Shown here one piece after another: positions 27,299 through 36,552 of a DNA stretch of 64,000 nucleotides; positions within the stretch are counted from its first letter, which is position 1; the number at the start of each line of letters is the position of its first letter. The notes beneath the pieces are model-generated. The model was not told the origin of the DNA. It did no database searches and worked only from the letters and a program-made list of their open reading frames with translations. This stretch comes from Akkermansia muciniphila (GTDB taxonomy: Bacteria; Verrucomicrobiota; Verrucomicrobiia; Verrucomicrobiales; Akkermansiaceae), in assembly GCA_945888515.1 (NCBI GenBank), contig CAMDAD010000001.1:1-64000 (forward strand). Reading direction: 5' to 3'. The position numbers were made by a program, and so were the translations under genes.

Positions 27299-29191
27299 TC
27301 ATTCCTCGCTTGCCGCAGGCTTGATGTTGGCTCCTTCGAGAAACTTAATGCACTTTTCAATTTCCACAGTGAGAGCCGTGGTGTTTGTTCGATGCGCAGG
27401 ATTCTTGACTTCTGCCGCCATGGAGCGCGCCTTGAGGAAACAAGCCAACGCTTTTTCTGGATCACGTTCACGCCACACTTTGTTCCCTCTTGAAAATAGA
27501 TGCATCGTATAATAATATCGATGACCAAAGACAATCTCATAAATGAGATCATCATCCAAGGAATTCCTGTAGATTGGCGATGACTCATTGTAACGACCAG
27601 CTGCGTCGTATAACAGTGCGAGATTGAGCCGTGAGCCAAAGCTGAGCGGCGCGCGCTTCACCAATTCATTCTGAATGTTGATGGCATCGTCGAGAATCCT
27701 TGCGCGCTCTTCTATTGTCACATCTTTCGCAGATGCCTGGTCAGCCATCAGTTTCGTTAGCTGAGTCATGACCCGAAAGTCTGGTCTTACGGACAGAGCT
27801 TGCTTCAGGCTAGCAATTTGCTCTTCCCTCGTTTGAGTCCCACGCTCCCGAGGAGGTCCTAACTTCAGCCATGCCATGCCATCTCGCGCAGCAAATCCGA
27901 TGATGCCGGTGCCAAGCAATACGGAAAGAGCCGGCATCAACCATTTTCCGATACGCTGTTTTCTCGGAACACCGTCTTGAGCGAATATCCAGGGTTGACG
28001 CAAAATCAAGGCTAAGCAAAAAGACATGAGCATCAAGTCTGGCAATACGTGATAGACAAAACTGAAAAAGGCCTGCACTCCCATAGCCACCAATCCCGCA
28101 ATCGATCCGATCACAAAACCTGTATCGCCCCCATCATTTTTGTGAGTCATCGTAAGGAAGGTCACCCCACGAAAGAAAGTAGCACAGAAAATCACGAACA
28201 ATATCCCCGCGCCCACCAGACCATAGTCAACCGCGGCTTGCAGATATTCATTGTGCACATACTGCGGATCCCTACTGCCTAGGTAGAGATGCTTAGGATC
28301 CCATTTCGAGAAACAGTCAAAGAAAAATGATCGACTTCCTCCCCCAATCAATGGCTTCTCCTCGATCAAGTCCATCGCCATACCGGCGAATTGCATACGA
28401 CATCCATCGACCATGCCCCTCCGTTCCACCGCCATTGCTCCCAAGTGCCGGAGAGATACGACAAGCAGCGGTGACAGAGCCAAAGTGATCACAAGAGCAA
28501 TTCCGGAAAAATCGACTTTTCGTCGCCACAAACTCAAAAGCCAGCCAATCAAGGCAACAAAGATTCCGCTTCCTAAACCGAAAATCGCACCCCGGGAATT
28601 CGATAACACCACTCCAAAAACAGCGAGTCCGAACATCAGTAAAGCGAGGATACGCACGAGTCGCTTTCTCTCCCCATCCAGAGCCAACCCAAAAGAAAGC
28701 AGACCAATGCCAAGCAGGAAATTGGCAAAATGATTGTAATGCAGGTAAAGCCCACTGGGAAAACCGAACCTGATCCGCTCACTGAAGATCGAGTAGTAAT
28801 TCGTATCAACATAAGCCTGCACCGCCGCTATCGCGACGTTGACGACGAGCAATCCCCATAACAAAAAAACGACCCACTTGAGCGACGCTGATTTCTGCGA
28901 CATCGTCCACCAATAAGTGCCAAAAACTCCTGCCAGCAGAAGTCCGTCACTGCGCCCAAAATCTTGGATCGGCGACGCATGCATGCGCCACCCAAAATAC
29001 CCCACTGAGAGAAACACAAAACAAGCCATCCACTTTTGGGCCCAAGAAACATTTCCGCGATCGCAAGAAAAAGCCAACGCGACTCCCATCAGCGCCAGAG
29101 GTATCCCGCACGAGTAGGGATCCATTCCGACCGAAAACAACGCTGCGGACGCTAAACCTAACAGGAAAAAAATGATCGATAAAACATTCAT
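27299..29191 (-). CDS. O-antigen ligase/polymerase-family membrane protein with TPR-like C-terminus
   Basis: 630 residues from ATG 29191. About 12 transmembrane helices occupy residues 1-~450. The large periplasmic loop carries QYVHNEYLQAAVDYGLVG, the usual Wzy/WaaL-type signature. The last ~170 residues are soluble and helical with TPR-like pairs (LKQALSVRPDF, then NLALLYDAAGRYNES, then EKALACFLKARSM). It likely polymerises or attaches a polysaccharide at the outer face of the inner membrane. The 35-base gap to the sugar transferase suggests an operon. Confidence 0.85.
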   Translation of the reverse strand: MNVLSIIFFLLGLASAALFSVGMDPYSCGIPLALMGVALAFSCDRGNVSWAQKWMACFVFLSVGYFGWRMHASPIQDFGRSDGLLLAGVFGTYWWTMSQKSASLKWVVFLLWGLLVVNVAIAAVQAYVDTNYYSIFSERIRFGFPSGLYLHYNHFANFLLGIGLLSFGLALDGERKRLVRILALLMFGLAVFGVVLSNSRGAIFGLGSGIFVALIGWLLSLWRRKVDFSGIALVITLALSPLLVVSLRHLGAMAVERRGMVDGCRMQFAGMAMDLIEEKPLIGGGSRSFFFDCFSKWDPKHLYLGSRDPQYVHNEYLQAAVDYGLVGAGILFVIFCATFFRGVTFLTMTHKNDGGDTGFVIGSIAGLVAMGVQAFFSFVYHVLPDLMLMSFCLALILRQPWIFAQDGVPRKQRIGKWLMPALSVLLGTGIIGFAARDGMAWLKLGPPRERGTQTREEQIASLKQALSVRPDFRVMTQLTKLMADQASAKDVTIEERARILDDAINIQNELVKRAPLSFGSRLNLALLYDAAGRYNESSPIYRNSLDDDLIYEIVFGHRYYYTMHLFSRGNKVWRERDPEKALACFLKARSMAAEVKNPAHRTNTTALTVEIEKCIKFLEGANIKPAASEE

Positions 29192-29225
29192 GCCGCTAGA
29201 TTCTCCCTTTGATTGCGCCAAAATC

Positions 29226-30632
29226 TCATTTCGCCCCCTTGGCAAAAAGCACTGCTGGTATGGTCTGTAACAATAACTTGATGTCAAGCCACAACGACCA
29301 CCGATCGATGTAGTCCAGATCCAGTTTCACCCACTCGTCAAAGCTAGTGATTTTGTTTCGCCCTCCCACTTGCCAGGTGCAGGTCAAGCCGGGCTTGACG
29401 CTTAATCGCCGCCGGTGAGACACATCTGTGATGGCATCAATCTCATAAAGCGGGAGTGGGCGGGGTCCCACCAAACTCATTTCACCTCTGATCACGTTTA
29501 ATAGCTGCGGCAATTCATCGATGCTAAGTTTGCGCAGCATCGCGCCAAACGGAAAAATCCGAGGGTCCCTGTCCAGCTTAAACACGGGGCCATCCATCTG
29601 ATTGCCCACGGACTGCTTCACCGCATCGAGCTGTTTCTCCGCATCTGGATTCATCGTGCGGAATTTGCATAAGCGGAAAGGACTGCCGTAGCGCCCGGCG
29701 CGCATTTGAGAGAAAAAGACAGGGGCACCGGGACTTGTTATGCGGATGCCGACATATGCGAAAATCCAGATCGGCAGGCTCATTAGCAAAATCAACGTGG
29801 CACCCACGCGATCCATGGCCCCTTTGCACAACAATTCCCACGACAACTCGGGCGTGGTTCGCAATACCAACATCGGCTTACTACCTAACACATCAAAGGT
29901 AGGTCGCGCGATTTGCGTCCTGATAAACGATGCCGAAATCCATGCTTCCACCCCCTGCAATTCACACGCTTCCACAGCCGCGGCGACTCTCTCAAATTCT
30001 ACATGCCGTGACAAAAAGATCACTCGCTGAATGGCCTTCTCCTTAAGCAATTCATGCAAGTCATTCACATCCTGAGTCCGCAGATCGTAATGACACTCGA
30101 CGACCCAACGCGAGGAAACCGCGGCATCGATCTCCTTGAGAAAGATTTCGATCTCCTCACCAGAACCAGCAATCATCACGCGTTCTTTCCTGAAATGATC
30201 CTTCTGATTTTTCTTATCTCTCCAGTGAAGCATCCGATCACGTAAGAACAGTGCCAAAAACGCAAACACCAGACCGATTCCAAAAATCAATCGCGGTGGG
30301 CTGCTCAGCTTGGCAAAAATACCCACCAAACTCACCAACAAAACAATGACCATCAGTGCCTGAAGGATCTCTTTCATGCCGCTCCACCAGGATTTTTCAC
30401 GACCTCGCCAGTAAAAGTGGAAACGCTCTAACAGTATGGGTGTGAATGGCACGGCAACGTATAAAATCCAGCGAATCGCTGAATCGAAGGAGGCGTCATT
30501 GCCATCCAGGTTCAGCACCTGACGCACCGGACCCCGGAGTTCGGATGCCATCAGAAACGAAAGCCAGACCAACACAGCGTCCGTGATCTGCAGCACTTGC
30601 GTGGTAAATGAATTTTTTTGATAACCGTTCAT
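29226..30632 (-). CDS. Polyprenyl-phosphate sugar phosphotransferase (initiating enzyme)
   Basis: 468 residues. Four N-terminal helices and a CoA-binding-like middle domain (VMIAGSGEEIEIFLKEI) come before a membrane helix and the catalytic bacterial sugar transferase domain: FRLCKFRTM, DELPQLLNVIRGEMSLVGPRP, then VKPGLTCTWQVGGRN. It transfers a sugar-1-phosphate to undecaprenyl phosphate and starts repeat-unit assembly. It is the first gene of a - strand pair with the ligase-like protein and is divergent from the VanZ-like gene. Confidence 0.93.
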   Translation of the reverse strand: MNGYQKNSFTTQVLQITDAVLVWLSFLMASELRGPVRQVLNLDGNDASFDSAIRWILYVAVPFTPILLERFHFYWRGREKSWWSGMKEILQALMVIVLLVSLVGIFAKLSSPPRLIFGIGLVFAFLALFLRDRMLHWRDKKNQKDHFRKERVMIAGSGEEIEIFLKEIDAAVSSRWVVECHYDLRTQDVNDLHELLKEKAIQRVIFLSRHVEFERVAAAVEACELQGVEAWISASFIRTQIARPTFDVLGSKPMLVLRTTPELSWELLCKGAMDRVGATLILLMSLPIWIFAYVGIRITSPGAPVFFSQMRAGRYGSPFRLCKFRTMNPDAEKQLDAVKQSVGNQMDGPVFKLDRDPRIFPFGAMLRKLSIDELPQLLNVIRGEMSLVGPRPLPLYEIDAITDVSHRRRLSVKPGLTCTWQVGGRNKITSFDEWVKLDLDYIDRWSLWLDIKLLLQTIPAVLFAKGAK

Positions 30633-30789
30633 TAGGGATCGTAAGCCTGAAAAGATGTAACCTCTCGCGACTTTATATGCAACTGAATAGCAACATCTTT
30701 TTGATTTTTGTCACCGCGTCAAATGGGAAAAAAACCACGTCCTATGAAGTCTGAGACTCCTCTGTTTTGCATTGACCCGATCAAACCGG

Positions 30790-31965
30790 ATGCCTACGTT
30801 GCGTGATATGCGCATTACAACTCATGTTGTCGGCCTGCTTAGCCTGTTTTTTGCGCTGATGTATGCATGGAATCATCAATTCGAACGCATGCCAGGCGGT
30901 CATGTTGTCGGCATAAACGATTTACAGATGATACAGCCACATGCGGCGCACATCAGACGGGATAGTCAGGCGTTGATTCTTTCGGCTCGTGGCGACACAA
31001 GGCACGCAACATTCGACTTGCCACTGGGCGTCACCGCAAGTCACCTTTTCATCAGAGTTTCGGCGCAAGCGAAGCAACTGATGCAAGGAGAAGAAATTTG
31101 GCAAGATGGCCGAACCTTTATTGAGTGGCTCTCACCAGAAAACCAAAGAGTCACTGTCTCACCCATTCACTCAGCGCGGGGGGACACGGGCTTGACTACT
31201 TGCTTCGCCATCAAACAACCACCAGGAGATCTTCGCCCCGTATTGCGACTCGAAAATCTTGGCAAACAAGGAGATTATATACTGAAAGAAATCGAATTAA
31301 CACCCGCACGGGTCACTGGATCATGGAAACTTGGCAGCCCGTTGATCATGGCGGCCTTTGTTTTTCTCATCGCAAGCTTACTCGCCGCAAATCAGATTCC
31401 ATCGCTACCGCGGCGTTTATTCGCAGCAAGCGTCACATGCATCATCGGTTATTTTTTCATCATTCCTGGGCCATGGCCGCAAACGAAGGGTATAGGGCAG
31501 GACCTTGTATGGAATCATCAGCAAGCAAAACCAACGGAAACGGTATCAGGCACTAAACTTCATCTGCCCATTACACCGCAGGCGAATATCGAGTCGAAGC
31601 TAGGAGATCAAAAAATCGCTTTCAATCAACCGTACTGCACGAAATTACCCGGATCTGGTAACCTCGCGTTACAAGCCAAAAGGATTCTCGCAAAAGTTCG
31701 CTCGCTCTTGCATTTCGCCCTTTTATTCGCCCCCGTTTGGATCGTGAGCTACGCCGTGGGATCGAAACGCGGATTTTTGCTAGGCTTTGCCATGGCTCTT
31801 GGTATGGAGATGGCGCAGTGGCTTTTTGGCTATGGATTTCAAGCGGATGATGTGAAAGATTTGCTCGCGGATTTTTGTGGCATCAGCATCGCGGTTTACT
31901 GCCACACACGCCTGTCTCGCAAAATCCACTCATGGATGCCTTTCCCATTTCCCCAACCGGCCTGA
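30790..31965 (+). CDS. VanZ-like membrane protein with large extracytoplasmic domain
   Basis: 391 residues from ATG 30790 (a further candidate is ATG 30808; the frame begins at TTG 30772). One N-terminal helix, a soluble domain of ~150 residues, then helices. The C-terminal part (HFALLFAPVWIVSYAVG, then MALGMEMAQWLFGYGFQADD) resembles VanZ. It is alone on the + strand inside the polysaccharide region, and its 3' end overlaps the next - strand gene by 36 bases. A role in envelope modification is only inferred. Confidence 0.7.
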   Translation: MPTLRDMRITTHVVGLLSLFFALMYAWNHQFERMPGGHVVGINDLQMIQPHAAHIRRDSQALILSARGDTRHATFDLPLGVTASHLFIRVSAQAKQLMQGEEIWQDGRTFIEWLSPENQRVTVSPIHSARGDTGLTTCFAIKQPPGDLRPVLRLENLGKQGDYILKEIELTPARVTGSWKLGSPLIMAAFVFLIASLLAANQIPSLPRRLFAASVTCIIGYFFIIPGPWPQTKGIGQDLVWNHQQAKPTETVSGTKLHLPITPQANIESKLGDQKIAFNQPYCTKLPGSGNLALQAKRILAKVRSLLHFALLFAPVWIVSYAVGSKRGFLLGFAMALGMEMAQWLFGYGFQADDVKDLLADFCGISIAVYCHTRLSRKIHSWMPFPFPQPA

Positions 31966-32847
31966 CCAACCGTCACAGATTGCCTCGCATAGCAGTGGCA
32001 CGCGTGAAAATCCATCGACTTTCACGCCGATCAAACTATAGGCAAGTGCCATGATTATCGCATGAAATCTTCCGCGCGCACGCTGTTGCAGCCAAACCAT
32101 GTTGCGAACTTTGTAATAGAGCTTCCAATCCGCGAGACCTCGCTCGAAGAAGAAGTTTTTACCGGCTAACTTCCAATGAACCAAATTGCCCGGTCCCGGA
32201 TGGTCCAAGATCGCGCCCCGGATCGCCTCAAAGGCGAATCCCTCGCGGGCAATCCTCCATGGATATTCCTCATCCTCACCACGGATGAATAAATCGCCGT
32301 TCACCGGTCCGGTCTTTGCACGGATTTCTTTCGAGACCAAGGCTCCGGTCCATGACGACATGGACTTCAACGGGTCTCCATCCGGAAGTCCCTCTTCATC
32401 CCAAACCAACTTCCACCCCGCTTCCCCGGCTTCGACCATCAGCGGCCAGGTGAATCGCTCGGTCTTTGGATCGACCTGCAAGGCATGCCTGACGACCCTT
32501 GGATCCCACTCCTTCTCCAACATCAATTCTAGGGTCCGCTCGCGTGGCCACGAATCATCATCCAGAATCCAAACCGCGTCAGCCCCTGCCGCAAACGCCA
32601 GCTCCATCGCATCTCTTACACCGCCCGCGTTTCCAAGATTCTCAGTCATTCGCAGGACTTGCAGCTCGAAGGGCAGACCCGTCAGGGTTTCCAATGCCGC
32701 AATCGTTTCATCATTCGAAACATTGTCCGCCACGATCACCCGATCCGGCTGGCACGTCTGCCGTGCCAAAGCGAGCACGCACTCAACTGCGGTTTGAGCA
32801 CGGTTCATCGTCGCAAAGACGGCAGTCACGGAGAGAGGAGGGGACAT
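31930..32847 (-). CDS. GT2-family glycosyltransferase
   Basis: 305 residues, GT-A fold. Nucleotide-binding motifs are VIVADNVSNDETI and AVWILDDDSWP (metal-binding acidic cluster); RGEDEEYPWRI is the C-terminal ED motif that carries the catalytic base in many GT2 enzymes. The layout resembles galactofuranosyl- or rhamnosyl-transferase-like GT2 members. Donor and acceptor cannot be read from sequence. Last gene of the - strand polysaccharide run. Confidence 0.88.
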   Translation of the reverse strand: MSPPLSVTAVFATMNRAQTAVECVLALARQTCQPDRVIVADNVSNDETIAALETLTGLPFELQVLRMTENLGNAGGVRDAMELAFAAGADAVWILDDDSWPRERTLELMLEKEWDPRVVRHALQVDPKTERFTWPLMVEAGEAGWKLVWDEEGLPDGDPLKSMSSWTGALVSKEIRAKTGPVNGDLFIRGEDEEYPWRIAREGFAFEAIRGAILDHPGPGNLVHWKLAGKNFFFERGLADWKLYYKVRNMVWLQQRARGRFHAIIMALAYSLIGVKVDGFSRVPLLCEAICDGWSGRLGKWERHP

Positions 32848-32861
32848 GGAGTTGAGTCGAA

Positions 32862-32994
32862 GGTAGGGCGCTACCGCCGGGGGCGCAGGCGAAAGAGCTG
32901 CGAATGAAAAGCCCCAAAAAAGCCGGAACGTCCTCGCCCGGATTCACTCATTCACGTTTCTTTCACCCGATTCCCCCGGCGGTGGAACCCTACC
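32862..32994. repeat. 22-bp imperfect inverted repeat between two GT2 genes
   Basis: The left arm 32862-32883 and the complement of the right arm 32973-32994 agree at both ends (GGTAGGG and CCGCCGGGGG) and differ in a central 5-base block. The arms are 89 bases apart and there is no open frame between them. The right arm contains the TAG stop of the upstream GT2 gene. This could be a MITE-like element or a long hairpin. Confidence 0.6.
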
Positions 32995-33802
32995 TCGGCG
33001 CAGCCACCTTGATCACCGCCTTCCATCCCCTTGCCGCGATCCACAGCACCCCGTCCACCAATCCGTTCAAATACGGATCCTCAAACAGCGTGATGCCATA
33101 AGCACGGCGAATGGCTCGGGACTCGACGTGCTGGCGCTCCGCCGCAAGCACGGCATTCATGTCGCGGGTCTTCTTCAAATGTCGTTGTGATGCATTCCCG
33201 CCATGCATCCGGAACTCCGCAATCTGGATCGGGGCATGCGCAAACTTCTTACCGATGGAATCCAGCCTTGCATAAAACTCCCCATCCATCACATAGCGGA
33301 AATCCTCCCGCAACCGGTGGCCTTCCCCAATCACCGTCGCGTTCCGATAAAACGCTGCCGTCGAAGGCACATAACAATGATGATGGGTATGCACGAAAGC
33401 CGACCACCCGGGCACCTTCATCGTGCGGATCAAGCCTCCGTTCTCATCGATGAAATCATAGTCGCCATAAACCACATCCGCGGGCGATTTTTTCAAGAAA
33501 GCGAGCATCGTGGCAAGGGCTCCGGGCTTCAATCGGTCATCCGCGTTCAGCCAGATCACCCACTCGCCCCGCGCCCGTGCGAACCCCTTGTTGATTGCGT
33601 CGGACATCCCCTTGTCCGGTTCCTGTGTCCACACCGCATGCGGGAACCGCGCCGCGACTTCAGCGCTCTCGTCCGTCGAGCCGCCATCGATCAACAAGTG
33701 CTCAAAGCTCACGCCTTCCTGCGTCGCGACGCTCTCCAGGCAATCGCCGAGAAAGCGCCCGTAGTTCAGGCTGGGGGTGATGATGGTGAAGTCTAAGCTC
33801 AT
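32990..33802 (-). CDS. GT2-family glycosyltransferase
   Basis: 270 residues, GT-A fold. It starts with DFTIITPSLNYGRFLGDCLES, then DGGSTDES and WLNADDRLKPGAL, the DxD-equivalent metal site. No membrane segments. Close to the WcaA-type colanic-acid glycosyltransferases. The stop falls inside an inverted repeat. It is followed upstream by the FAD oxidoreductase with a 17-base gap, so co-transcription is likely. Specificity unknown. Confidence 0.9.
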   Translation of the reverse strand: MSLDFTIITPSLNYGRFLGDCLESVATQEGVSFEHLLIDGGSTDESAEVAARFPHAVWTQEPDKGMSDAINKGFARARGEWVIWLNADDRLKPGALATMLAFLKKSPADVVYGDYDFIDENGGLIRTMKVPGWSAFVHTHHHCYVPSTAAFYRNATVIGEGHRLREDFRYVMDGEFYARLDSIGKKFAHAPIQIAEFRMHGGNASQRHLKKTRDMNAVLAAERQHVESRAIRRAYGITLFEDPYLNGLVDGVLWIAARGWKAVIKVAAPR

Positions 33803-33819
33803 CAGGGCGCGCTAGGCTG

Positions 33820-35142
33820 TTAGCGATCTGCTAATGCCGACTCGATTCTCTGTGCCACTTTATTCCCTTCGCGCACGGCGAAGTTTGTTCCGCGGTCTTG
33901 CGGAAAAATTTGTGCGAAATTTGCGAGATAGAGCCCAGGGAAAGGGCCTTCGTAAGGAAGCAGTTTGCTTTCATAATCGCAATCAACGACATGCTGCGCG
34001 TCTCGGAAGCGGAAGCAATGAAACTGGCTCACTCGCTGCGTCTCGAACTCGGGATGCATCCCCTTCAGCGTCGTAAACCACTCGTCCCGCAGTTCGCCGG
34101 TATCCAAGGTGAATCGGCGGTCTTCATGAGGAACATAAGCTCCTAAATAATAAATTTCCTTGCCGCCGTAACGCTCAGCCGGCACTAGCTTGGTATGGCG
34201 GATCATGACAAGAAAGGGGGAGTCCTTCTCATTGACATTCACCCAATAAAAATCTCCCAGTTTCTGATCGGTCTCAAACACCATACAAATTGCGCCGAGA
34301 TACCGAACTTGCGCCAGAGCCGTCTTATAATCCACCGTGAGTTCTGAATCAGGAAGCACACGGGAAAACGCTCGGTTGGATCCGGTGAACAGAGCCGCAT
34401 CGAATAATTCATTGCCCCTATCCCTATGAATGGCCACCCGCCCATTTGCTTCCTCAATGGACCCGATACGCGCGTTTAGCTCGATCCTTACCCCTAGGGA
34501 TTTCAACCGGGCTTCCATCGCCTTGATGATTTCAATAAACCCTCCTCGGATATATCCTAACTTTTCCCGCCTGGCTCCTTTCTCTCTGGAATTTGACCTT
34601 ATATGAAGACGAGCCCAGAGCCAAGCCATCGACACACTTTCTGCACTGTCGGAAAATTTTCCGTTGAGTAGCGGCTCCCAAACCGCCTTTGTTGCTGAGC
34701 TGCCGCAGGCCCTGCGCATCCAGTTGATTGCCGAAACTTTCACCAAGCCTTCCCAGCGGCTGCGATGTTTCAAGTGCAGCGCCACCAACCCAAGACGGAT
34801 TCTCCCGGCTAATGAACATGGTTTAAAACGCAGAAGGTCCAATGGACTCATGAAAGGCCATGCTTTACCGTCACGGAAAATTGCGAGGGAGCTTTCTAGC
34901 CACTCAAGCCGATCATCCATGCCAAGCTCGCGAATCAGGTCTAATATTTCAACGTCGGTGATGAACAAATGGTGGTAAGCTTTTTCCATAGGCTCGCCTT
35001 GCATTTGGAAGCTTGCAGCCAAGCCGCCCAGTTTCTGGCCCGCCTCGAACACGGTCACACAGGCTCCCTTTTCCGCAAGTCTGAGCGCAGCGACTAGGCC
35101 CGTCAGACCTCCTCCTATAATTGCAATAGATTGATTCGTCAT
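33820..35142 (-). CDS. FAD-dependent amine-oxidase/mutase-like oxidoreductase
   Basis: 440 residues with an N-terminal dinucleotide site IAIIGGGLTGLVAALRLAEKG ending at the acidic VFEAG, then QKLGGLAAS. The overall layout matches NAD(P)/FAD proteins of the protoporphyrinogen-oxidase/UDP-galactopyranose-mutase superfamily. Next to GtrA- and GtrB-like genes, such proteins are recurrent in polysaccharide clusters and may act on a lipid-linked or nucleotide sugar. The start overlaps the GtrA stop by 4 bases. Reaction unknown. Confidence 0.8.
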   Translation of the reverse strand: MTNQSIAIIGGGLTGLVAALRLAEKGACVTVFEAGQKLGGLAASFQMQGEPMEKAYHHLFITDVEILDLIRELGMDDRLEWLESSLAIFRDGKAWPFMSPLDLLRFKPCSLAGRIRLGLVALHLKHRSRWEGLVKVSAINWMRRACGSSATKAVWEPLLNGKFSDSAESVSMAWLWARLHIRSNSREKGARREKLGYIRGGFIEIIKAMEARLKSLGVRIELNARIGSIEEANGRVAIHRDRGNELFDAALFTGSNRAFSRVLPDSELTVDYKTALAQVRYLGAICMVFETDQKLGDFYWVNVNEKDSPFLVMIRHTKLVPAERYGGKEIYYLGAYVPHEDRRFTLDTGELRDEWFTTLKGMHPEFETQRVSQFHCFRFRDAQHVVDCDYESKLLPYEGPFPGLYLANFAQIFPQDRGTNFAVREGNKVAQRIESALADR

Positions 35143-35582
35143 GATTCCAGTGGGTGAGGCTCCGTATTACGGCGAGCAAATGAGATCCGCTTGTTGAGGT
35201 TGAACTGAAGAACGACGATGATGAAAATCACCAAAAGTTTCGATAATTGAGGACTGAGCGACATAAGGTCGACCATTAGGTATAGCATTCCTGTCGCGAC
35301 TGCCATTCCGACCAAACCAACTAGATAGAACAGCATGAATCGCCTGAAAAGCTGGTCTTTAACGCTGAAGTTAAAGCGGGCATTCAGCAGAAAATTATTG
35401 ATCACTCCCAAGCTGGTCGAGATCGAATTAATAATTAAATAATGCAAAGGAAGCCACTTGATCATGACGATAAATGCAAGGTAGTCGATGGTGGCACCAC
35501 TAAGCCCAATAATTGAATAGAGAATAAAAGTTCGGCGCTTGATCAGCTCACGGACAACCCGCTCAAGTAAATTTGAATGCAT
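35139..35582 (-). CDS. GtrA-family membrane protein
   Basis: 147 residues from ATG 35582 with four transmembrane helices: FILYSIIGLSGATIDYLAF, an INNFLLNARFNF turn, LFYLVGLVGMAVATGML and LLVIFIIVVLQFNLNKR. This is the GtrA layout, proposed to flip polyprenyl-linked sugars for O-antigen decoration. The preceding gene encodes the GtrB-like partner 5 bases away. A longer start at 35630 would overlap that gene and is less likely. Confidence 0.9.
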   Translation of the reverse strand: MHSNLLERVVRELIKRRTFILYSIIGLSGATIDYLAFIVMIKWLPLHYLIINSISTSLGVINNFLLNARFNFSVKDQLFRRFMLFYLVGLVGMAVATGMLYLMVDLMSLSPQLSKLLVIFIIVVLQFNLNKRISFARRNTEPHPLES

Positions 35583-35587
35583 GTAAG

Positions 35588-36547
35588 TTAAGTTAAAGGC
35601 CCGCAATTCTCCGTCGCTGAAATAACCCAAACAGGCCGTTGCTTAACTTCGTCGTAAATGCGACCGAGGTATTCACCTAAAATCCCCAAGCAAATCAGCT
35701 GGACCCCTCCAAGAAAGAGGATAGATATGACGATTGTTGCAAAACCGGGACCTGGTTCAAGCCCGATAGAGCTAAACCATGGGCGGAATAGTCTTTGTGC
35801 AAGGGTGAAAAGCATTCCCAAGAGCGCAAGTGCGGAAACCCACAACCCGACGTGGGAAGCAAGGGCGAGTGGAACGGCCGAAAAAGAAAAAATTCCATCC
35901 ATCGCCAGTCGCAGTGACTTCCTCAGGGTATATTGAGGTTCCCCGGCGGCTCTGGCGTCACGCTCGAATTCTACTGCCTTATGCTTGAAGCCGCACCACA
36001 CGCGCAAGCCTCTGAGGTAGCGGTTTCTCTCCGGCAGCGAGTTCATCACATCCACGACTTTCCGATCCATTAAACAAAAATCGCCGGAATCGGGCGGGAT
36101 AGGTATACTGACAAGACGTGCGATGACTCGGTAAAAGCACCACGCTAGGAACATCTTTATCTTAGTGTCCTTACGCTTTTTCCGGACGCCATACACGACA
36201 TCCGCCCCAGCTTCCCACTCACGGATAAAGGACTGGATAGTCTCCGGCGGATCCTGCAAATCGGCATCGATAATGCAGACACAATTGCCAGTCGCGTGGG
36301 CCATGCCAGCCGAAACTGCCGGCTGGTGGCCAAAGTTTCTTGAGAGGCAAATCGCCTTCCACCGCAAGTCGGAATTGCATTGCTTTTGTAAGATCTCCCA
36401 GGTTCTGTCGCGGGAGCCATCGTTTACACAAATAATCTCCACATCTTGTTCCCACCTTGCAATTTCAGCGTTCAAGCGCTCGAATAGATACGGTAAAACC
36501 TCCTGCTCGTTGTAGCATGGAATGACGATGCTGACTTTTTTTCTCAT
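35588..36547 (-). CDS. GtrB/DPM1-like polyprenyl-phosphate glycosyltransferase
   Basis: 319 residues. A GT2 domain with VSIVIPCYNEQEVLPYLFE, CVNDGSRDRTWEI and CIIDADLQDPPETI, then two C-terminal membrane helices (GLWVSALALLGMLFTLAQRL and FATIVISILFLGGVQLICLG). It makes a polyprenyl-phosphate sugar that GtrA-like proteins are thought to flip. The pair with GtrA and a GT-C type protein just upstream forms a classical three-gene decoration module. Confidence 0.93.
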   Translation of the reverse strand: MRKKVSIVIPCYNEQEVLPYLFERLNAEIARWEQDVEIICVNDGSRDRTWEILQKQCNSDLRWKAICLSRNFGHQPAVSAGMAHATGNCVCIIDADLQDPPETIQSFIREWEAGADVVYGVRKKRKDTKIKMFLAWCFYRVIARLVSIPIPPDSGDFCLMDRKVVDVMNSLPERNRYLRGLRVWCGFKHKAVEFERDARAAGEPQYTLRKSLRLAMDGIFSFSAVPLALASHVGLWVSALALLGMLFTLAQRLFRPWFSSIGLEPGPGFATIVISILFLGGVQLICLGILGEYLGRIYDEVKQRPVWVISATENCGPLT

Positions 36548-36552
36548 AGCGA

